From Cacajao melanocephalus (lineage: Eukaryota > Chordata > Mammalia > Primates > Pitheciidae): a DNA stretch of 64,000 bases. This document shows, piece by piece, positions 44,006 to 57,879 of the stretch (within the stretch, counting starts at the first letter, position 1; every line of letters begins with the position of its first letter). The stretch is taken from the NCBI GenBank assembly GCA_963573385.1, contig CAUYLG010013838.1:1-64000 (forward strand), written 5' to 3'. The position numbers and the translations under genes are program-made. The notes beneath the pieces are model-generated. The model did not search any database, was not told where the DNA came from, and was given only the letters and a program-made list of their open reading frames with translations.

Positions 44006-44020
44006 CTAACAGGCGCTCTT

Positions 44021-44314
<294 letters not shown>

Positions 44315-44705
44315 TAAATGCAGGTTTCAGATAACTTTGGAGATTGTGACATTAGAATAAAGAAAAAAGACCTTTCAGGACTCTATTGGAGAGCTGAAAT
44401 GTTCGTGAATATCAAGCAGAACAGGAGTTAGCTGCCTGGACTGAACTGATAGAAGATTGAAATAATCCTTTTATGAGTTTTTGCTTAAAACCCATTGCTG
44501 ATCCTTTGTTTTTCAAAGCCAAGAAAACTTTTCTTTTGAGTTATTTATAGCTTTTAACAATTGAGTAAAATATACTCTTGTAAACAAAATTTGGAGCTCA
44601 TTTTTTTCTCTCTACCTAATTTCTCCAGAATTTGGAAACTATTTGCATTTTTAACTTACGGCAATATAGTTATTTGCATAAGTGCAATAAGAATCTGTTT
44701 TCAAG

Positions 44706-45005
44706 GGCCAGGCACAGTGGCTCATGCCTGTAATCCCAGCACTTTGGGAGGCCAAGGTGGGTGAATCACAAGGTCAGGAGTTCAAGACCAGTGTGGCCAA
44801 CATGGTGAAACCCTGTCTCTACTGAAAATACAAAAAATTAGCTGGGCGTAGTGGCGGGTGCCGGTAATCCTAGCTCTGCAGGAGGCTGAAGCAGGAGAAT
44901 TGCTTGAACCTTGGAGGCAGAGGTTGCAGTGAGCCAAGATTGTGCCACTGCACTCCAGCCTACGCAACAGAGCAAGATTCCATCTCAAAAAAAAAAAAAA
45001 AAAAA
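44706..45005 (+). mobile_element. Alu in the retrovirus
   Basis: A plus-strand Alu with TSD AAGAATCTGTTTTC (44689-44702) and AAGAGTCTGTTTTC (45006-45019). Confidence 0.95.
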
Positions 45006-45470
45006 AAGAGTCTGTTTTCTACAGGACACAATTGGACAAACTGGTTATTTTACCAAGGATTTGACTGGAATGGCATGCTTTCCTTCAAGGAATCAAAATG
45101 AAATTATGAAGCCAATAAAAGCCCCTTCAGAAAACTACCCTCATACCTTGGCTACATAGTCCCTGTATGGGGTTCCTGGTCTGTGGTAAGTAAAGAATGT
45201 CACTTTCTAACAGGCCTAGAAGTCCCAAGTTACTTTGGGACCTCAAGAGGAGAGAAATTTTACCTGAGTCATACAGGTATTTGATGGTGCCAACCTAAGG
45301 CTTTTAAAAGGTCTCATCTGAAATTCCTTAAGGAACAAAGTTTCATTAAAGCCAATTTTAAAAGGAGGCTATACGGCAAATCATTATTCTCACTGTGCTT
45401 TATGCAAATAATCAGGTCAAGTATAACAAGTCTTTAGTTTATTTTGTGAACAAGTCAGTTCTATCATGAT

Positions 45471-45952
45471 TTGTCTTTAATAAAACTGAGGACTGGAGAG
45501 AAAATATTATGTTTCAAAAACTATGGTACACCTATTATTAGATTATGGTCTCGTCAGTTGTTTCTGAGTTTTTGTCTGCAATTTAGACAAACCCATCTTA
45601 TTCCTGTGAACCAACCAGTGATCTCTGGCTGCAACTCAGAAGAAACAAGATGGATGGGTAATGTAAAAATCTGGATCAGCATTCTAATTCGGAGTGCATA
45701 TTGGAACCAGCTAGCAACCCCATGTGCCCAAGTCTTAGCAGGCATAACTTTAGCCATCAGCTACCCGAGCATATTGACAGTCTCAGAATTGTTTGGAGCT
45801 ATCATCACCCCCTTATTTGGTTTGACATTCTTCTAGTTCTAATAACCCTATTTGTCTCCTTTTGTCTTCAGGCCATCAAGTTCCAGATGGTGTCACTGAC
45901 AGATACGGTCCTCTCAATATTCAAGAGCCACCCTTCTACAGAGGACCCCTAG
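45471..45952 (+). pseudogene. env C-terminal remnant
   Basis: Two overlapping frames carry a hydrophobic stretch (about 45785-45880) followed by an AIKFQM-like cytoplasmic tail. This is the arrangement of the membrane anchor of gammaretroviral-type Env TM subunits. It lies just before the polypurine tract and 3' LTR, as expected. Frameshifts separate the parts, and no surface subunit is readable. Confidence 0.55.
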
Positions 45953-46147
45953 ACTGCTCATCAGTGGGACACGACAGAGGCAAAAACCTGGTTGGATACT
46001 GCTTTCACCAACCCATGGAGCCAACTCTGCCCTGACAGCTAGCAAGAGGCCAAGACCTGCAGAACAACTGCAAACACGCCTCTCTTGTCAGGAATCAGTT
46101 ACAGAAGATTGACCTTCGTCCGTTTTCCTCAGAGAATTGGGGCATTG

Positions 46148-46165
46148 GACTCTTCAAGGGGGAAC
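46148..46165 (+). other. Polypurine tract
   Basis: AAGGGGGAA immediately before the 3' LTR start (TGTTACAG at 46166), the expected place for the plus-strand primer of reverse transcription. Confidence 0.8.
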
Positions 46166-46927
46166 TGTTACAGTAGGTAGCTAGACAAGCTTGAGCAGGG
46201 CAAGAAAGGGCCTAACCTCCAACCCTGCTACACACACACCAAAAATTTCAGGCAACCATCAGGTTATGGTCAGATGATTGTTAAATGTCTCTCTAAAATA
46301 ATAATTGGTCACAGCCAACGCCAGGGAAAATCAGTCTCCCGATAAATAGAAACACCTGAAACTGGTGATCAGCAGCATCCTGATAAGATCTCAGGAGTTG
46401 GGTGAATGGGCTCAAGTTTGCACATTAAGAGGCAAACTTGTGGAGTTTAACTAGTATATGACCTTCCAGGGACATTTGACTGGTAAGGGAAGAATGCCTC
46501 AAATGAACATATATACAACTCCAGTAAACACACTGTGCAAGCTCTCCTCTCAAGTGTTAGCAGGCCACTGCAGGTGCAGACAGCCCCTCCCAAAGGAAGA
46601 AACAGGGGAGAAAGGATGCAAGGCCTTGGAAGCATGCTAATGTATGAAACCCCAAGACAGAAGGTCAAACCGTGCCCTTATCTCTCAAGTCACCTGCTTT
46701 ACCCTCTTCCAAGGTGATCTCTCAAGTCACCTGCTTCACCTTCTTCCAAGTGTACGTTACTTCCTCTCATTCCTGCTCTAAAGCTTTTTAATAAACTTTC
46801 ACTCCGGATCTGAAACTTGCCTTAGTCTCTCCTTCTGCTTATGTCTCTCAAACTCTTTCTTCTGAGGAGGCAAGAATTGTGATTGCTGCAAACCTGTATG
46901 GATTTGCCACCAGAAGCAAAACTTAGA
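46166..46927 (+). repeat. 3' LTR of the endogenous retrovirus
   Basis: About 755-760 bp, homologous to 39953-40709. It keeps AATAAA at 46790-46795 but lacks the TATA-like site of the 5' LTR and most of its CA repeat. A 37-bp unit is tandemly duplicated at 46681-46717 and 46718-46754; the 5' LTR has a single copy. The exact 3' edge (46918 or 46927) is uncertain. Confidence 0.9.
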
Positions 46928-47147
46928 CAAATCAAAGACAAAGAGAATTTTGAAAGCAGCAAGAGAAAACATTTGTCCTAATTTCAAATTATATTAGAAA
47001 ACTGTAGCAATCAAAAGAGCATGGCACTAGCATAAAAACAGATACATAGACCAATGAAAAAGTAGAGAACCCAGAAATAAACCCATGCATATGCAGTTAG
47101 CTGATCTTCAACAAAAGCACCAAGAATACACAATAGGGAAAGAATAG

Positions 47148-47763
47148 TGAAGGAAATTAAAATACTTTATCCCAAAATACATTTCTTTGACATATTTTTA
47201 AATGGCTGCTTCTTGGCCAGCAGGCAGAAGTGGCCTTGTGAAGCTATTCTAAGTGGGGGAAATTTGCATCTGTAGAGAATCTCCTTTAATGACGCCATCT
47301 CTACTTCCCTTCCTATGCCTTCCCTCAGATCCAGGAGAGGTAGAGAGTCTGACGCCTTAATTATTTATTTAAAACCTTTTCCTCCACCTCTGGCAGATGA
47401 ACTGACACCTTTAAAGATCTGAAAAGAAACATTTACTATCTGTTCTCTCTGAGGGAGGCTTCATCTACATAAAAAGGCCACCTTTGCTAGTCAAGCCTCC
47501 TCATTTCTCTCTCTCTAAACCTGCCTTGCCATTAAACCTGATTTGCCTGTTTTCCAGACTTGCTGTTAGTCCGCACTCTTTACTGAGGTCTCAGGATAAT
47601 ATAGGCGTTTCTGTAACTCATTGGGAAGTTGGGCTTTTATTCTGAAGGCTCCTGTGGATGCATGTTAAATAAATTTTTATGCCTTTTCTCCTATAAATCA
47701 ATCTGCCTAATGTCAGTGATTTTTAGCAAACCCTTAGGGGTCCAAGAGCCTATGACTCCCACA
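47148..47763 (+). mobile_element. Solo LTR in L1 ORF2 (ERVL-like)
   Basis: A 616-bp insert between L1 ORF2 segments, starting TGAAGGAAATTAAAATAC and ending GACTCCCACA. It contains AATAAA in GTTAAATAAATTTTTATGCC near 47666. The family is uncertain and no clear TSD is seen. Confidence 0.75.
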
Positions 47764-48138
47764 GTAATTTTGTCAATAACGGGCTGAGAAAAGTGAATAT
47801 TGACATATAAAAGAAAGAAATTGTACTCTTATTTTACAGTGTATGCAAAAATCAACTCAAAATAGATTAAAGAGTTAAAATAAGACCTGAAAACAAAAAA
47901 CTCCTAGAAAACATAGGGAGAAAGCTTTCTGACATTGGTCTTGGCAGTGAATTTTGGATATAACATCAGTAGCAAAGTCAACTAAAGCAAAAATAAACAA
48001 ATGGAACTAAATTAAACAAAAACTTTCTACACAGGAACGGAAACAATCAGCAAAATAAAAAGAAAACTGACAATAAGGGGAAATATTTGCAAACCATATC
48101 TCAGATAAGAAGTTAATATCCAAAATATATAATGAACT

Positions 48139-48766
48139 TGTAAACCAAAATTAAAATTCTAAGCCCCCCTACCTGACTGGTGGACCATCCCCTCAGCCAA
48201 GGGCATTTCAAATTGTCCCAAAAAACTAGTTCAGGCCATGATGGGAAGTAGGGGGTCAGACATGCCTCACAAACATCAACACAACAACCTTAAGACTGAT
48301 AGAACAGACTTTTTAAAAAATCTGATAAGAAACATCGTCTGTTCTCTCTGAAGCCTACCTGTAGGCTTCGCAGACAAAATAAAGCCTACCTGCAGGCTTT
48401 GTTTACATGATTGGTCTCCACATCCCTTTATCAAAACCCAGACATTCCCTTCTATTTGATTCCAGGTCTTTAGATAAAAACTCTTTCAACCATTTGCTAA
48501 TCAGAAAATCTTTAAATCTGCCTGTGACCTGGAAATCCTTGCTTTGAGTTGTCCCACCTTTCTGAATTGAGCCAATGTACATCTTACATGTATTGACCTA
48601 TATATATCTTGTGTCTCCCTAACGTGTATAAAACCAAGCTGTACCCTAATGTTGGGCATATATTATCAGGACATCCAGAGGCTGTTGTTCACAGACGTAT
48701 CCTTAACCTTGGCAAAACAAACTTTCTAAACTGATTGAGACCTGTCTCAAATACTTTTGGTTTACA
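48139..48766 (+). mobile_element. Solo LTR with perfect 12-bp terminal inverted repeat
   Basis: Starts TGTAAACCAAAA and ends TTTTGGTTTACA. A 4-bp TSD AACT (48135-48138 and 48767-48770) is typical of class I ERVs. A TATA-like GTATAAAACC lies near 48625. The 3' half (CCTTAACCTTGGCAAAACAA, TTTCTAAACTGATTGAGACC) is shared with the minus-strand LTR at 57421-57879. Probably MER4-group. Confidence 0.88.
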
Positions 48767-49577
48767 AACTCATATAAATAAATAGCAGGAAAAAAAAAAA
48801 CTGATTTAAAAATGGGAAAATAACTTGAAGAGACATTTTTCCAAATAACACATACAAATGGCCAACAAGTATATAAGAAGGTTCTCAACCTCACTAATTT
48901 CAAGGAAATGCAAATCAAAACCACAACCAGATATCACTTATAGCTGTTAGAATGGCTATTATCAAAAAGTCAAAAAAATAAGTACTGGCAAAGATGTGTG
49001 AAGAGGAAACCCTTATGTACTGTTGATGGGAATGTTAATTGGGAGGTTCCTCAAAAAAATTAAAAATAGAATTACTATATGATCCAACAATCTCACTGAT
49101 ACATATCCAAAGGAAATAAAATAATGATCTTGAAGAGATACCTGCATTTTCATGTTCATTTCAGCATTATTCACAAGAGTCAAGATATAGAAACAAATAA
49201 CTTATGTGAGCATCAATAATGAGTGGATAAAGAAAATGTGGTATATACATACAATGGAAAATTATTCAGCCTTAAAGAGAAGGACAAATTGGTCTATGTG
49301 GCAACATGATGTATCTGGAGGACATTATGCTAAGTGAAATAACTCAGCTACAGAAAGACAAAAACTGCCTAATTTTACTCATATGTGTAATCTAAAATGT
49401 TGAAGTTACAGAAGCACAGTAGAACAGTAGTTACCAGGAGGTGTGAGGTAAGATACATGGGGATTTGTAGGTAAAAGAGTACAAGTTTTCAGTTATAAGA
49501 TGAATAAATCTGCAGACCTTATGTACAGTATAGTGACTATGGTTAATTAAAATGTATACTTAAAATTTGCTAAGAAA

Positions 49578-50192
<615 letters not shown>

Positions 50193-50348
50193 AAGAGAGT
50201 AGATCTCAGTTGTTCTCGACACACGAAACACACACACAGTAACTATATGAGGTGATTGATATGCTAATTAGCTTGATTGTGATAATCATTTCCCAATGTA
50301 TACATATAACAAAATATCATGTTTTACACCTTAAATCTATACGATTTT

Positions 50349-50663
50349 TTTGTTTGTTGTTTTGGTTTTTTTGAAACAGTCTCTCTCTGTCGCCCAGGCT
50401 AGAGTACAGTGGCGCAATCTCGGCTCACTGCAACCTCTGCCTCCCAGGTTCAAGCGATTCTGGTGCCTCAGCCTCCTGAGTAGCTCAGATTATAGTCATG
50501 CACCACCATGCCCAGCTAATTTTTTTTTTTTTTTTGTATTTTTAGTAGAGACAGGGTTTCACCATGTTGGCCAGCCTGGTCTTGAACTCCTGACCTCAAG
50601 TGATCCGCCCACCTCAGCCTCCCAAAGTGCTTGGATTGTAGGCGTGAGCCACAGCACCTGACC
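50349..50663 (-). mobile_element. Alu in L1 3' UTR
   Basis: A minus-strand Alu with TSD TACGATTTTT (50339-50348) and TACAATTTTT (50664-50673). A T-rich tract of about 15 bases lies in its middle. Confidence 0.94.
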
Positions 50664-50709
50664 TACAATTTTTATTTGTTAATCATACCTCAGTAAAGCA
50701 GAGAAAAAA

Positions 50710-50932
50710 AGAACTTCCAAGAAACACAGCAACTTTGGCAAAAGGGCTGGGCCCCAAAATGGATCATATTGCACTTACTTTTGACATCTGTAGTCTCTTG
50801 GGTACCAGCCCAGCGGAGAAGACTACAGGCAGAACTATTTGGCAATGGCGCCCTAAGGAGAGCAAATAGAAGAAACAAGTTACAATTTATGGATTTATAA
50901 GTCATCTGAAGCCTATGGATTACAGGAATTTC
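50710..50932. other. Short unassigned spacer
   Basis: Sequence between the host L1 end and the twin-primed L1. Nothing recognised. Confidence 0.5.
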
Positions 50933-50940
50933 CATTCATC

Positions 50941-52003
50941 TTTTTTTTTAACTTTTATTTTAGGTTTGGGGGCACATGTGAAGGTTTGTTATATAGATAA
51001 AACTTGTGTCATGGGGGTTTGTTGAATGGATTACTTCATCACCCAGGTATTAAGCCTAATACTCAATAGCAATTTTTTCTGCTTCTCTTTCTCCTCCCAC
51101 CCCAGTGCCTGTTGTTCCCTTCTTTGTGTCCATGTGTTCTCATCATTTAGCTCTCATGTATAAATGAGAATATGCAGTATTTAGTTTTCTTTTCCTGCAT
51201 TAGTTTGCTAAGGATAGTGGCCTCCAGCTCCACCCATGTTCCTGCAAAATACATGATCTTGTTCTCTTTTAGTATTCCATGATGCATATGTACCCCATTT
51301 TCTTTATTCGATCTGTCATTGATGGGCATTTAGGTTGATTCCGTGTCTTTGTTATTGTAAATAGTGCTGGATTGAACATTTGCATACATGTGTCTTTAGA
51401 GTGGAATGATTTATATTCCACAAAGATTTCATGACAAAGACAACAAATGCAATCACAACAAAAGTCAAAGTTGACAAAGGGGATCTAGTTAAACTTAAGA
51501 GTTTCTGCACACCAAAGGAAACTATCAACAGAGTAAATAGACAGTCTACAGAATGGGATAAAATATTTGCAGACTATGCATCTGACAAAGGTCTAATATC
51601 CGGCATCTATAAGGAACTTAAATTTGCAAGAGAAAAACAAACAATCCCATGAAAAAGTGGGCAAGGGACACGAACAGACATTTTTCAAAAGAAGCCATGT
51701 GGCCAAAAAGCATATGAAAAAAAACTCATTATCACTGATCATTAGAGAAATGCAAATTAAAACCACAATGAGATACCATCTTATACTAGTCAGAATGGCT
51801 ATTATTGGAAAAGTCACAAATAACACATACTGGCAATGTTGCAGAGAAAAGAGAACATTTGTACACTGTTGGTAGGAGGGTAAATTAGTTCAACCATTGT
51901 GGAAAGCAGTATGACAATTAGTCAAAAAGCTAAAAACAGAACTACCATTCTACCCAGTGATCCCAGATCCCATTACTGGGTATTTACTCAGAGAAATATG
52001 AAT
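50941..52003 (-). mobile_element. L1 with 5' inversion (twin priming)
   Basis: 50941-51420 is an L1PA/PB-like 3' UTR and ORF2 end on the minus strand, starting with poly-T. 51421-52003 is the next ORF2 segment on the plus strand. The two pieces meet at nearly the same L1 position. An 8-bp TSD CATTCATC flanks the whole (50933-50940 and 52004-52011). Inverted ORF2 remnant 51431-51652 encodes [20 protein letters not shown]. Confidence 0.92.
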
Positions 52004-52011
52004 CATTCATC

Positions 52012-52884
52012 TTTTCATTTGGTTTCTTAAACATTTGTTTTTTCTCTTCCTCTCTCTCCATACTCCTAACAATAATCCCACAATCCCATTAAACAAACTA
52101 AAGTTGGACTTTATCATCTTTAGTGATTTGTTTGTTCTCTAATTTGTCATAAAAGGGTAATATTTTCAACTTCTGTGCATGAAAAGCTCAAACATTAAGT
52201 TCATAATTATTTCAAAGGGATTTATGAGTGTTTCTCTAGGGAGTTGTTTTCAAAATAAGATAAGTGCTATGAATGAGATAAGAAAGATTACAGTAATTAT
52301 GTTGGTGTCTGAAAAAAACTAAAAACTTAATATCAGTGGAGTAACTTGGGGACTCACAGATGCAGTGTGTATCCTTCGAAACACATCTGTATCCCAGTTT
52401 CCTTGAATCCAAATATGACACTCTAAGCAAGCAGAGACTGGGTGGCAAGAACAGATTATGTTGTACAGAATGAACAAAGTCATCAGTTTCTAGAGTGCAA
52501 CAGATAGTAGTAATTATTTTAGGGCCTCTGATTGAGGGAAGAGGGATCTCAAGCTTCAGGAACCTGTGACTCTGTGAGGTAGGGGTAGAGTGGAATTGAT
52601 GTCAGCCTAACTAGCCCTAAAATATTCCCACACATGTAATCAGCATATGAATCAGCCCTAATAATTCCTGAGACAGGGGTTGGTGGCCTACCCTGCATTG
52701 TTCTTCTAACCTGGGGGTATGACTTTAAAAGAGAAGATTTTTTAGCTCAACTCTCAGCAAGGATTCTTTAGTACATTTGGGGCAGATGGTTCTGATATAG
52801 GTGGTAAGTGGGCCAGTTTCCCAACTTTTACAGGAACCACTTCTTTGCTTGTTTTAATATGTTTTATCAGTAAACATGATGGTT
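52012..52884. other. No gene or repeat recognised
   Basis: Unassigned AT-rich sequence. Confidence 0.5.
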
Positions 52885-54134
52885 TGCAATGTTCCTTTTT
52901 TTTTTCTTTAATTTTATATAAATAGAATTATGTAGCATGTCATCTAGCTCAAAATGTACATTATATTTGTGAGATTATTGAGTGGAAACATAGTTTGTTT
53001 TTATTTATTGCCATATAGTATTCCATTGATGATAACACCACTGTTGACTCTTCTGTCGATGAATAGTACTTATTCTACATTTTGCTTGTTTTCGTTTTTT
53101 TGGCCGTTATGCAAAGTACTGCTAAGAACATTATCATATATGTCTCTCGACGTACATGTGAAAGTGCATTTCAGTTGGAGTAGAATTGCTAAGTCTAAGA
53201 TATCCATAGAATCAACTGTAGAAAGTAAAACCAAACTTTTTCTACACAGTGACATCAGTGTACATTCCCATCAGCTGCATATGAAAGATCTTACCATTAG
53301 ACATCCTTACCAACACTTAGTAGGCTTTTTTTTTAGACTCGAGGAGTACATGTGAAGATTTGTTGCATGAATATATTTTGTGATGCTGAAGTTCAGGCTT
53401 ATATTGAACCTGTCACCCAAATAGTGAACTTAGTATCCAAGAGGTAGTTTTCAACTTTTGCTCCCTTCCCTCTCTGACCTTTTGGATTCCTCAGTGTCTA
53501 CTGTTCCATTTTTATGTCCATGTGTACCCACTGCTTAGCTCCCACTTATAAGTGAGAACATGCTGTGTTTGATTTTCGATTTCTGCATTAATTCATTTAC
53601 CAGCTGCATCCATGTTGCTGCAAAGGACATTATTTCATTCTTTTTAATGGCTGTGTAGTATTCCATGGTGTATACACACCACATTTTCTTTATCTAATCC
53701 ACCATGGATGAGCAGCTGGGTTGATTCCATGTCTTTGCTATGGTGAATAGTGTTGCAATGAACATACGAGCACAGGTGTCTTTTTGGTGAAATGATTTAC
53801 TTTCCTTGGGATACATACCCAGTAATAGGATTGCTGGGTCGATGATAGTTCTATATTTAGTTCTTTGAGAAATCTCCAAACTACTTTCCACAGGAGCTGA
53901 ACTAATTTACATTCCCACCAACAGTGTATAAATGTTCCCTTTTCTCTGCAACCTCCACATCTGTTATTTTTTGACTTTTTATTAATAGCCATTCTGATTG
54001 ATGTGAGATGGTATCTCATTGTGGTTTTGGTTTGCATTTCTCTGATGATTAGTGATGCTGAGCATTTTTTCATATGTTTGTTGGCCACCTGTTGTGTCTT
54101 CTCTTGAGAAGTGTCTATTCATGTCCTTTGTGCA

Positions 54135-54400
54135 ATTTTTTTTGAGACAAAGTCTCACTCTGTCACCCAGGCTGGAGTGCAGTGGCATAATCATAGCTTG
54201 CAGCAATCTTCCCATCTCAGCCTCTTGGGTAGCTGGGACCACAGACACATGCCACCACACCTGGCTAATTCTTTTTTTTTTTGGAGAGATGGGGTCTCCC
54301 TATGGTCCCAGGCTGGTCTCAAGCTTGGGGGACAAGCAATCCTCTTCCGGCCTCGGCCTCCCAAATTGCTGGGGTTACAGATGTGAGCCACCACACCTGG
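54135..54400 (-). mobile_element. Alu in L1
   Basis: A minus-strand Alu with TSD CCTTTGTGCA and CCTTTGTGGA on either side. Confidence 0.93.
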
Positions 54401-54692
54401 CCCTTTGTGGACTTTTTGAAGGAGTTGTTTAGTTTTTGCTTGTTGATTTAAATTCCTTATAGATTCTGGATAGCAGTCCTTTGTTGGATGCAAAGTTTGA
54501 AAATATTTTCTCCCATTCTGTGGGTTATCTATTTACTCTGTTGATAGTTTCTTTTGATATGCGGAAGCTTTGGTTTAATTAGATCTCAATTGTCAGTTTT
54601 TGTTTTTGTTGTGTTTGCTTTTGAGAACTTAGTCATAAATTCTTTGCCTACGCCAATGTCCAGAAGACTGTTACCTAGGTGTTTTCTTCTAG

Positions 54693-54993
54693 AATTTTTT
54701 TTTTTTTTGAGATGGAGTTTCTCTCTTGTTGCCCAAGCTGGAGTGCAATGGTGCGATCTTGGCTCACTGCAAACTCCACCTCCCAGGTAGGTTCAAGTGA
54801 TTCTCCTACCTCAGCTTCCCATGTAGCTGGGATTACAGGCATGCACCACCATGCCCGGCTAATTTTTTTTATTTTTAGTAGAAATGGGGTTTCACCATGT
54901 TAACCAGGTTGGTCTCAAACTCCTGAACTCAAGTAATTCGCTCACCTCTGCCTCCCAAGGTACCGGGATTATAGGCATGAGCCACCGCGCCCC
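54693..54993 (-). mobile_element. Alu in L1
   Basis: A minus-strand Alu with TSD TCTTCTAG on both sides (54685-54692 and about 54995-55002). Confidence 0.94.
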
Positions 54994-55484
54994 CTCTTCT
55001 AGGGTTTTTATAGTTTGATGTCTTACATTTAAGTCCTTAATCTACCTTGAGTTAATTTTTTTATATGGTGAAAGGTAGGGGTCTAGTTTTATGTTTCTGC
55101 ATATGGTTAGCCAGTTTTCCCAGCATCATTTACTGAACAGTGTGTCCTTTCCCCATTTGTATTTTTGTCAACCTCTTTGAAGATCCTCTGGCTGTAGGTG
55201 TGTGGCTTCATTTCTGGGTTCTTTATTCTGTGCCATTGGTCTATGTCAACACTTAATATTAATGGTTTTTTAAATTTCATCTTTTCTGGAGGGTAGTTAG
55301 CGTAAGATCTTTGTTGTTTTAATTTGTATTTTATAATTGCTAATGTGGTTGAGCACCTTTGGTATGTTTATTGGTTATTTGGATATCTTGTTTTATTAAT
55401 TTAATTTTGAAGCCTCTTTCCTATTTTTCTAGTGGGTTGTGGTTCTTTTTTTTTGGTACTAATTTGTAAGAGTTCTTACAAATT

Positions 55485-55512
55485 CATATATATATATATA
55501 TATACACACATA
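55485..55512. repeat. (TA)n(CA)n microsatellite
   Basis: A short TA repeat followed by CACACATATAT inside the old L1. Confidence 0.9.
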
Positions 55513-56159
55513 TATGTAGATAGGTACATGTCTCTCAGAGATGCAAGCCCTTTGTCAGTTACTAAGTTGAAAATATATTCTTCTCTGTGGCTTGCCTTTT
55601 TACAGAGCCTTAATATTGTATTTGATTGAATAGAACTACTTAATTTTAAGGTATTTCAAAATTTATCTAACTTTTTCCTTGTGGTTAGTGCTTTTTGTGT
55701 TCTGTTTAAGAAATCTTTGCCAACCTTGAAATCATCAAGATATTCTCCATATTGTCATCTAATGATTTCATTGATTTGCCTTTTATACTTTGATATTGAA
55801 TTCATCTGAATTAATCTACCTGGAATTGAAAACATAGGCTTTCTTTGCTGTTCTGCTCTTTTTTTTTAATGAATCAAGTACTTGTATATGCATGGGTTTG
55901 TTTCTGGGCTCTTTATTTTGCTCCGCTGGTCTTTGTTTATTCTTGTTCCATAAAAGCACCCTACCTTAGACACTCACCTTTTTGTTTTTTGTTTGTTTGG
56001 TTGGTTGGTTTTTTTTTAGAGTGTCTTAGCTATTTCCTGGCTCTTTGTAGTTCCACATAAATTTTACAATCATTGTGTCAAGTTCTACAAAAACACCTAC
56101 TGGAACTGTATAAAATCTATAAATAAATTTGGAAAGAACTGACATTTTTACAATATTCT

Positions 56160-56525
56160 TGCATTGGTCCATTTTCACACTGCTGTAAAGATACTACCTG
56201 AGACTGGGTAATTTATAAACAAAAGAGGTTTAATTGACTCACAATTCCACATGGCTGGCGAGGCCTCAGGAAACTTATAATCATTGCAGAAGGCAAAGGG
56301 GAAGCAAGGCACATCTTACATGGTGGCAGGAGAGAGAGGGCATGCAGGGGAAACTGCCACTTTTAAAGCTATCAGATATCATGAGAACTCCTTCACTATC
56401 ACAAAAGCAGCTTGGGGGAAACTGCTCCCATGATCCAATTACCTCCCACCAGGACCCTCCCTCGACATATGGGAATTACAATTAGATATGAGATTTGGGT
56501 GGAGACACAGAGCCAAACCACATCA
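56160..56525 (-). mobile_element. MST/THE1-type MaLR LTR
   Basis: Reverse orientation. The left edge TGCATTGGTCCATTTT corresponds to the rc of the AAAATGGACTAATACA end. The right edge GTGGAGACACAGAGCCAAAC corresponds to the rc of the GTTTGGCTNTGTGTC start. Internal landmarks are CATGGTGGCAGGAGAG and AATTACCTCCCACCAGG. Inserted in the old L1. Confidence 0.93.
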
Positions 56526-56597
56526 ATCATCTTTCAATTCATGAACATGGTTTGCATCTCCTTTTAGATTGTCTCTATTTCCTCTAATGTCTTTTAG

Positions 56598-56905
<308 letters not shown>

Positions 56906-57070
56906 TGGCATTTTTTTAACAACATTTTTAACTGTTACTGGTAAGCACCAAATTTTTAATTTCCTCTTTTAATTTAAATATTTATTAAAAATTTTGTATC
57001 ATGCTATGTTTTCCTTTATTATAAAAATCATTTATACTTTTTCTTTACTATAAAAATATTTCTGGTGTCT

Positions 57071-57420
57071 CTTCCACCTGTATTACTTTTCTATTGCTGC
57101 TGTAACAAACTAGTGCTCCTTATTTGCCCTGCGGCTTTCTGTGAGCCCTGGCACAGTGCTACTTCATTTGAGAAGCATAACCTGACATGTTGCTGCTTTT
57201 TCACCCAGGAATTTGTTTCTATAACTGCCAATTCAGAAAGGAAAACGATTGCTTTTCAAACAATTTTGGACTATTCTGAAAGGCTCAGTCATAGTTATCA
57301 CAACTTTTTTCTCTTTTCTGGGTTTGTTTTCCTCCAAAGCAACAATGAGGTCAGTTGAAGGAGTTCAAGATTGACATAGAAAAGTAAATTTTGTCCTCTA
57401 GTGAAAAGGAGATGTGAACC
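57071..57420. other. Unassigned, with a short MLT1-like start
   Basis: TTTTCTATTGCTGCTGTAAC at 57090-57109 resembles the reverse end of a MaLR LTR, but the similarity stops after about 40 bp. The rest is unrecognised. Confidence 0.4.
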
Positions 57421-57879
57421 TGAAAATTAAAGACATGTCTCAGTTAATTTAGAAAGTTTATTTTGCCAAGGTTAAGAATGTGCACCTATGACACAGCCTC
57501 AGGAAGTCCTGAGGACATGTACGCAACATGGTTGGGGCACAGCTTAGTTTTATGCGTTTTAGGAAAACATGAGACATCCAATCAATGTATGTAAGAAGTA
57601 TATTGGTTCAGCCTGTAAAGGCAGGACAACTTGAAGCAAATGCAGGAAGCTCAAAGAGGGAAGGGAGCTACCAGGTCACAGATAGATGAGATGTGAACAG
57701 TTGCATTCAAGTTTCTGATTAGCCTTTCCAAAGGAGGCAATTAGATATGCATCTATCTCATTGAGCAGAGGGGTGACTTTGATAAGAATGTGAGGCAGGT
57801 TGGCTCTAAGCAGTTCCTAGGTTGACTTTTCCCTTTTGCTTAATGATTTGGGAGCCCCAGGATTTCTTTTTCTTTCACA
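57421..57879 (-). mobile_element. Solo LTR related to 48139-48766, opposite orientation
   Basis: Reads on the minus strand from TGTGAAAGAAAAAGAAATCC to a TTTTCA end. It shares the R/U5 region with the LTR at 48139-48766 (rc of CTTTCTAAATTAACTGAGAC and the CTTGGCAAAATAAAC block holding AATAAA). The U3 start differs, so it is a related but distinct subfamily. Confidence 0.82.

Larger units (their letters stand above)
53323..55246 (-). mobile_element. Younger L1 (L1PB/L1MA-like) inserted in old L1
   Basis: A 5'-truncated L1 in reverse with 3' UTR at the left. Landmarks are CTTAGCTCCCACTTATAAGT, GTATTCCATGGTGTATACAC and GATTGCTGGGTCGATGATAG. It ends in ORF2 near TTATTCTGTGCCATTGGTCT. TSD CAACACTTAGTA (53311-53322) and CAACACTTAATA (55247-55258), one mismatch. 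Two Alus interrupt it. Confidence 0.9.
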
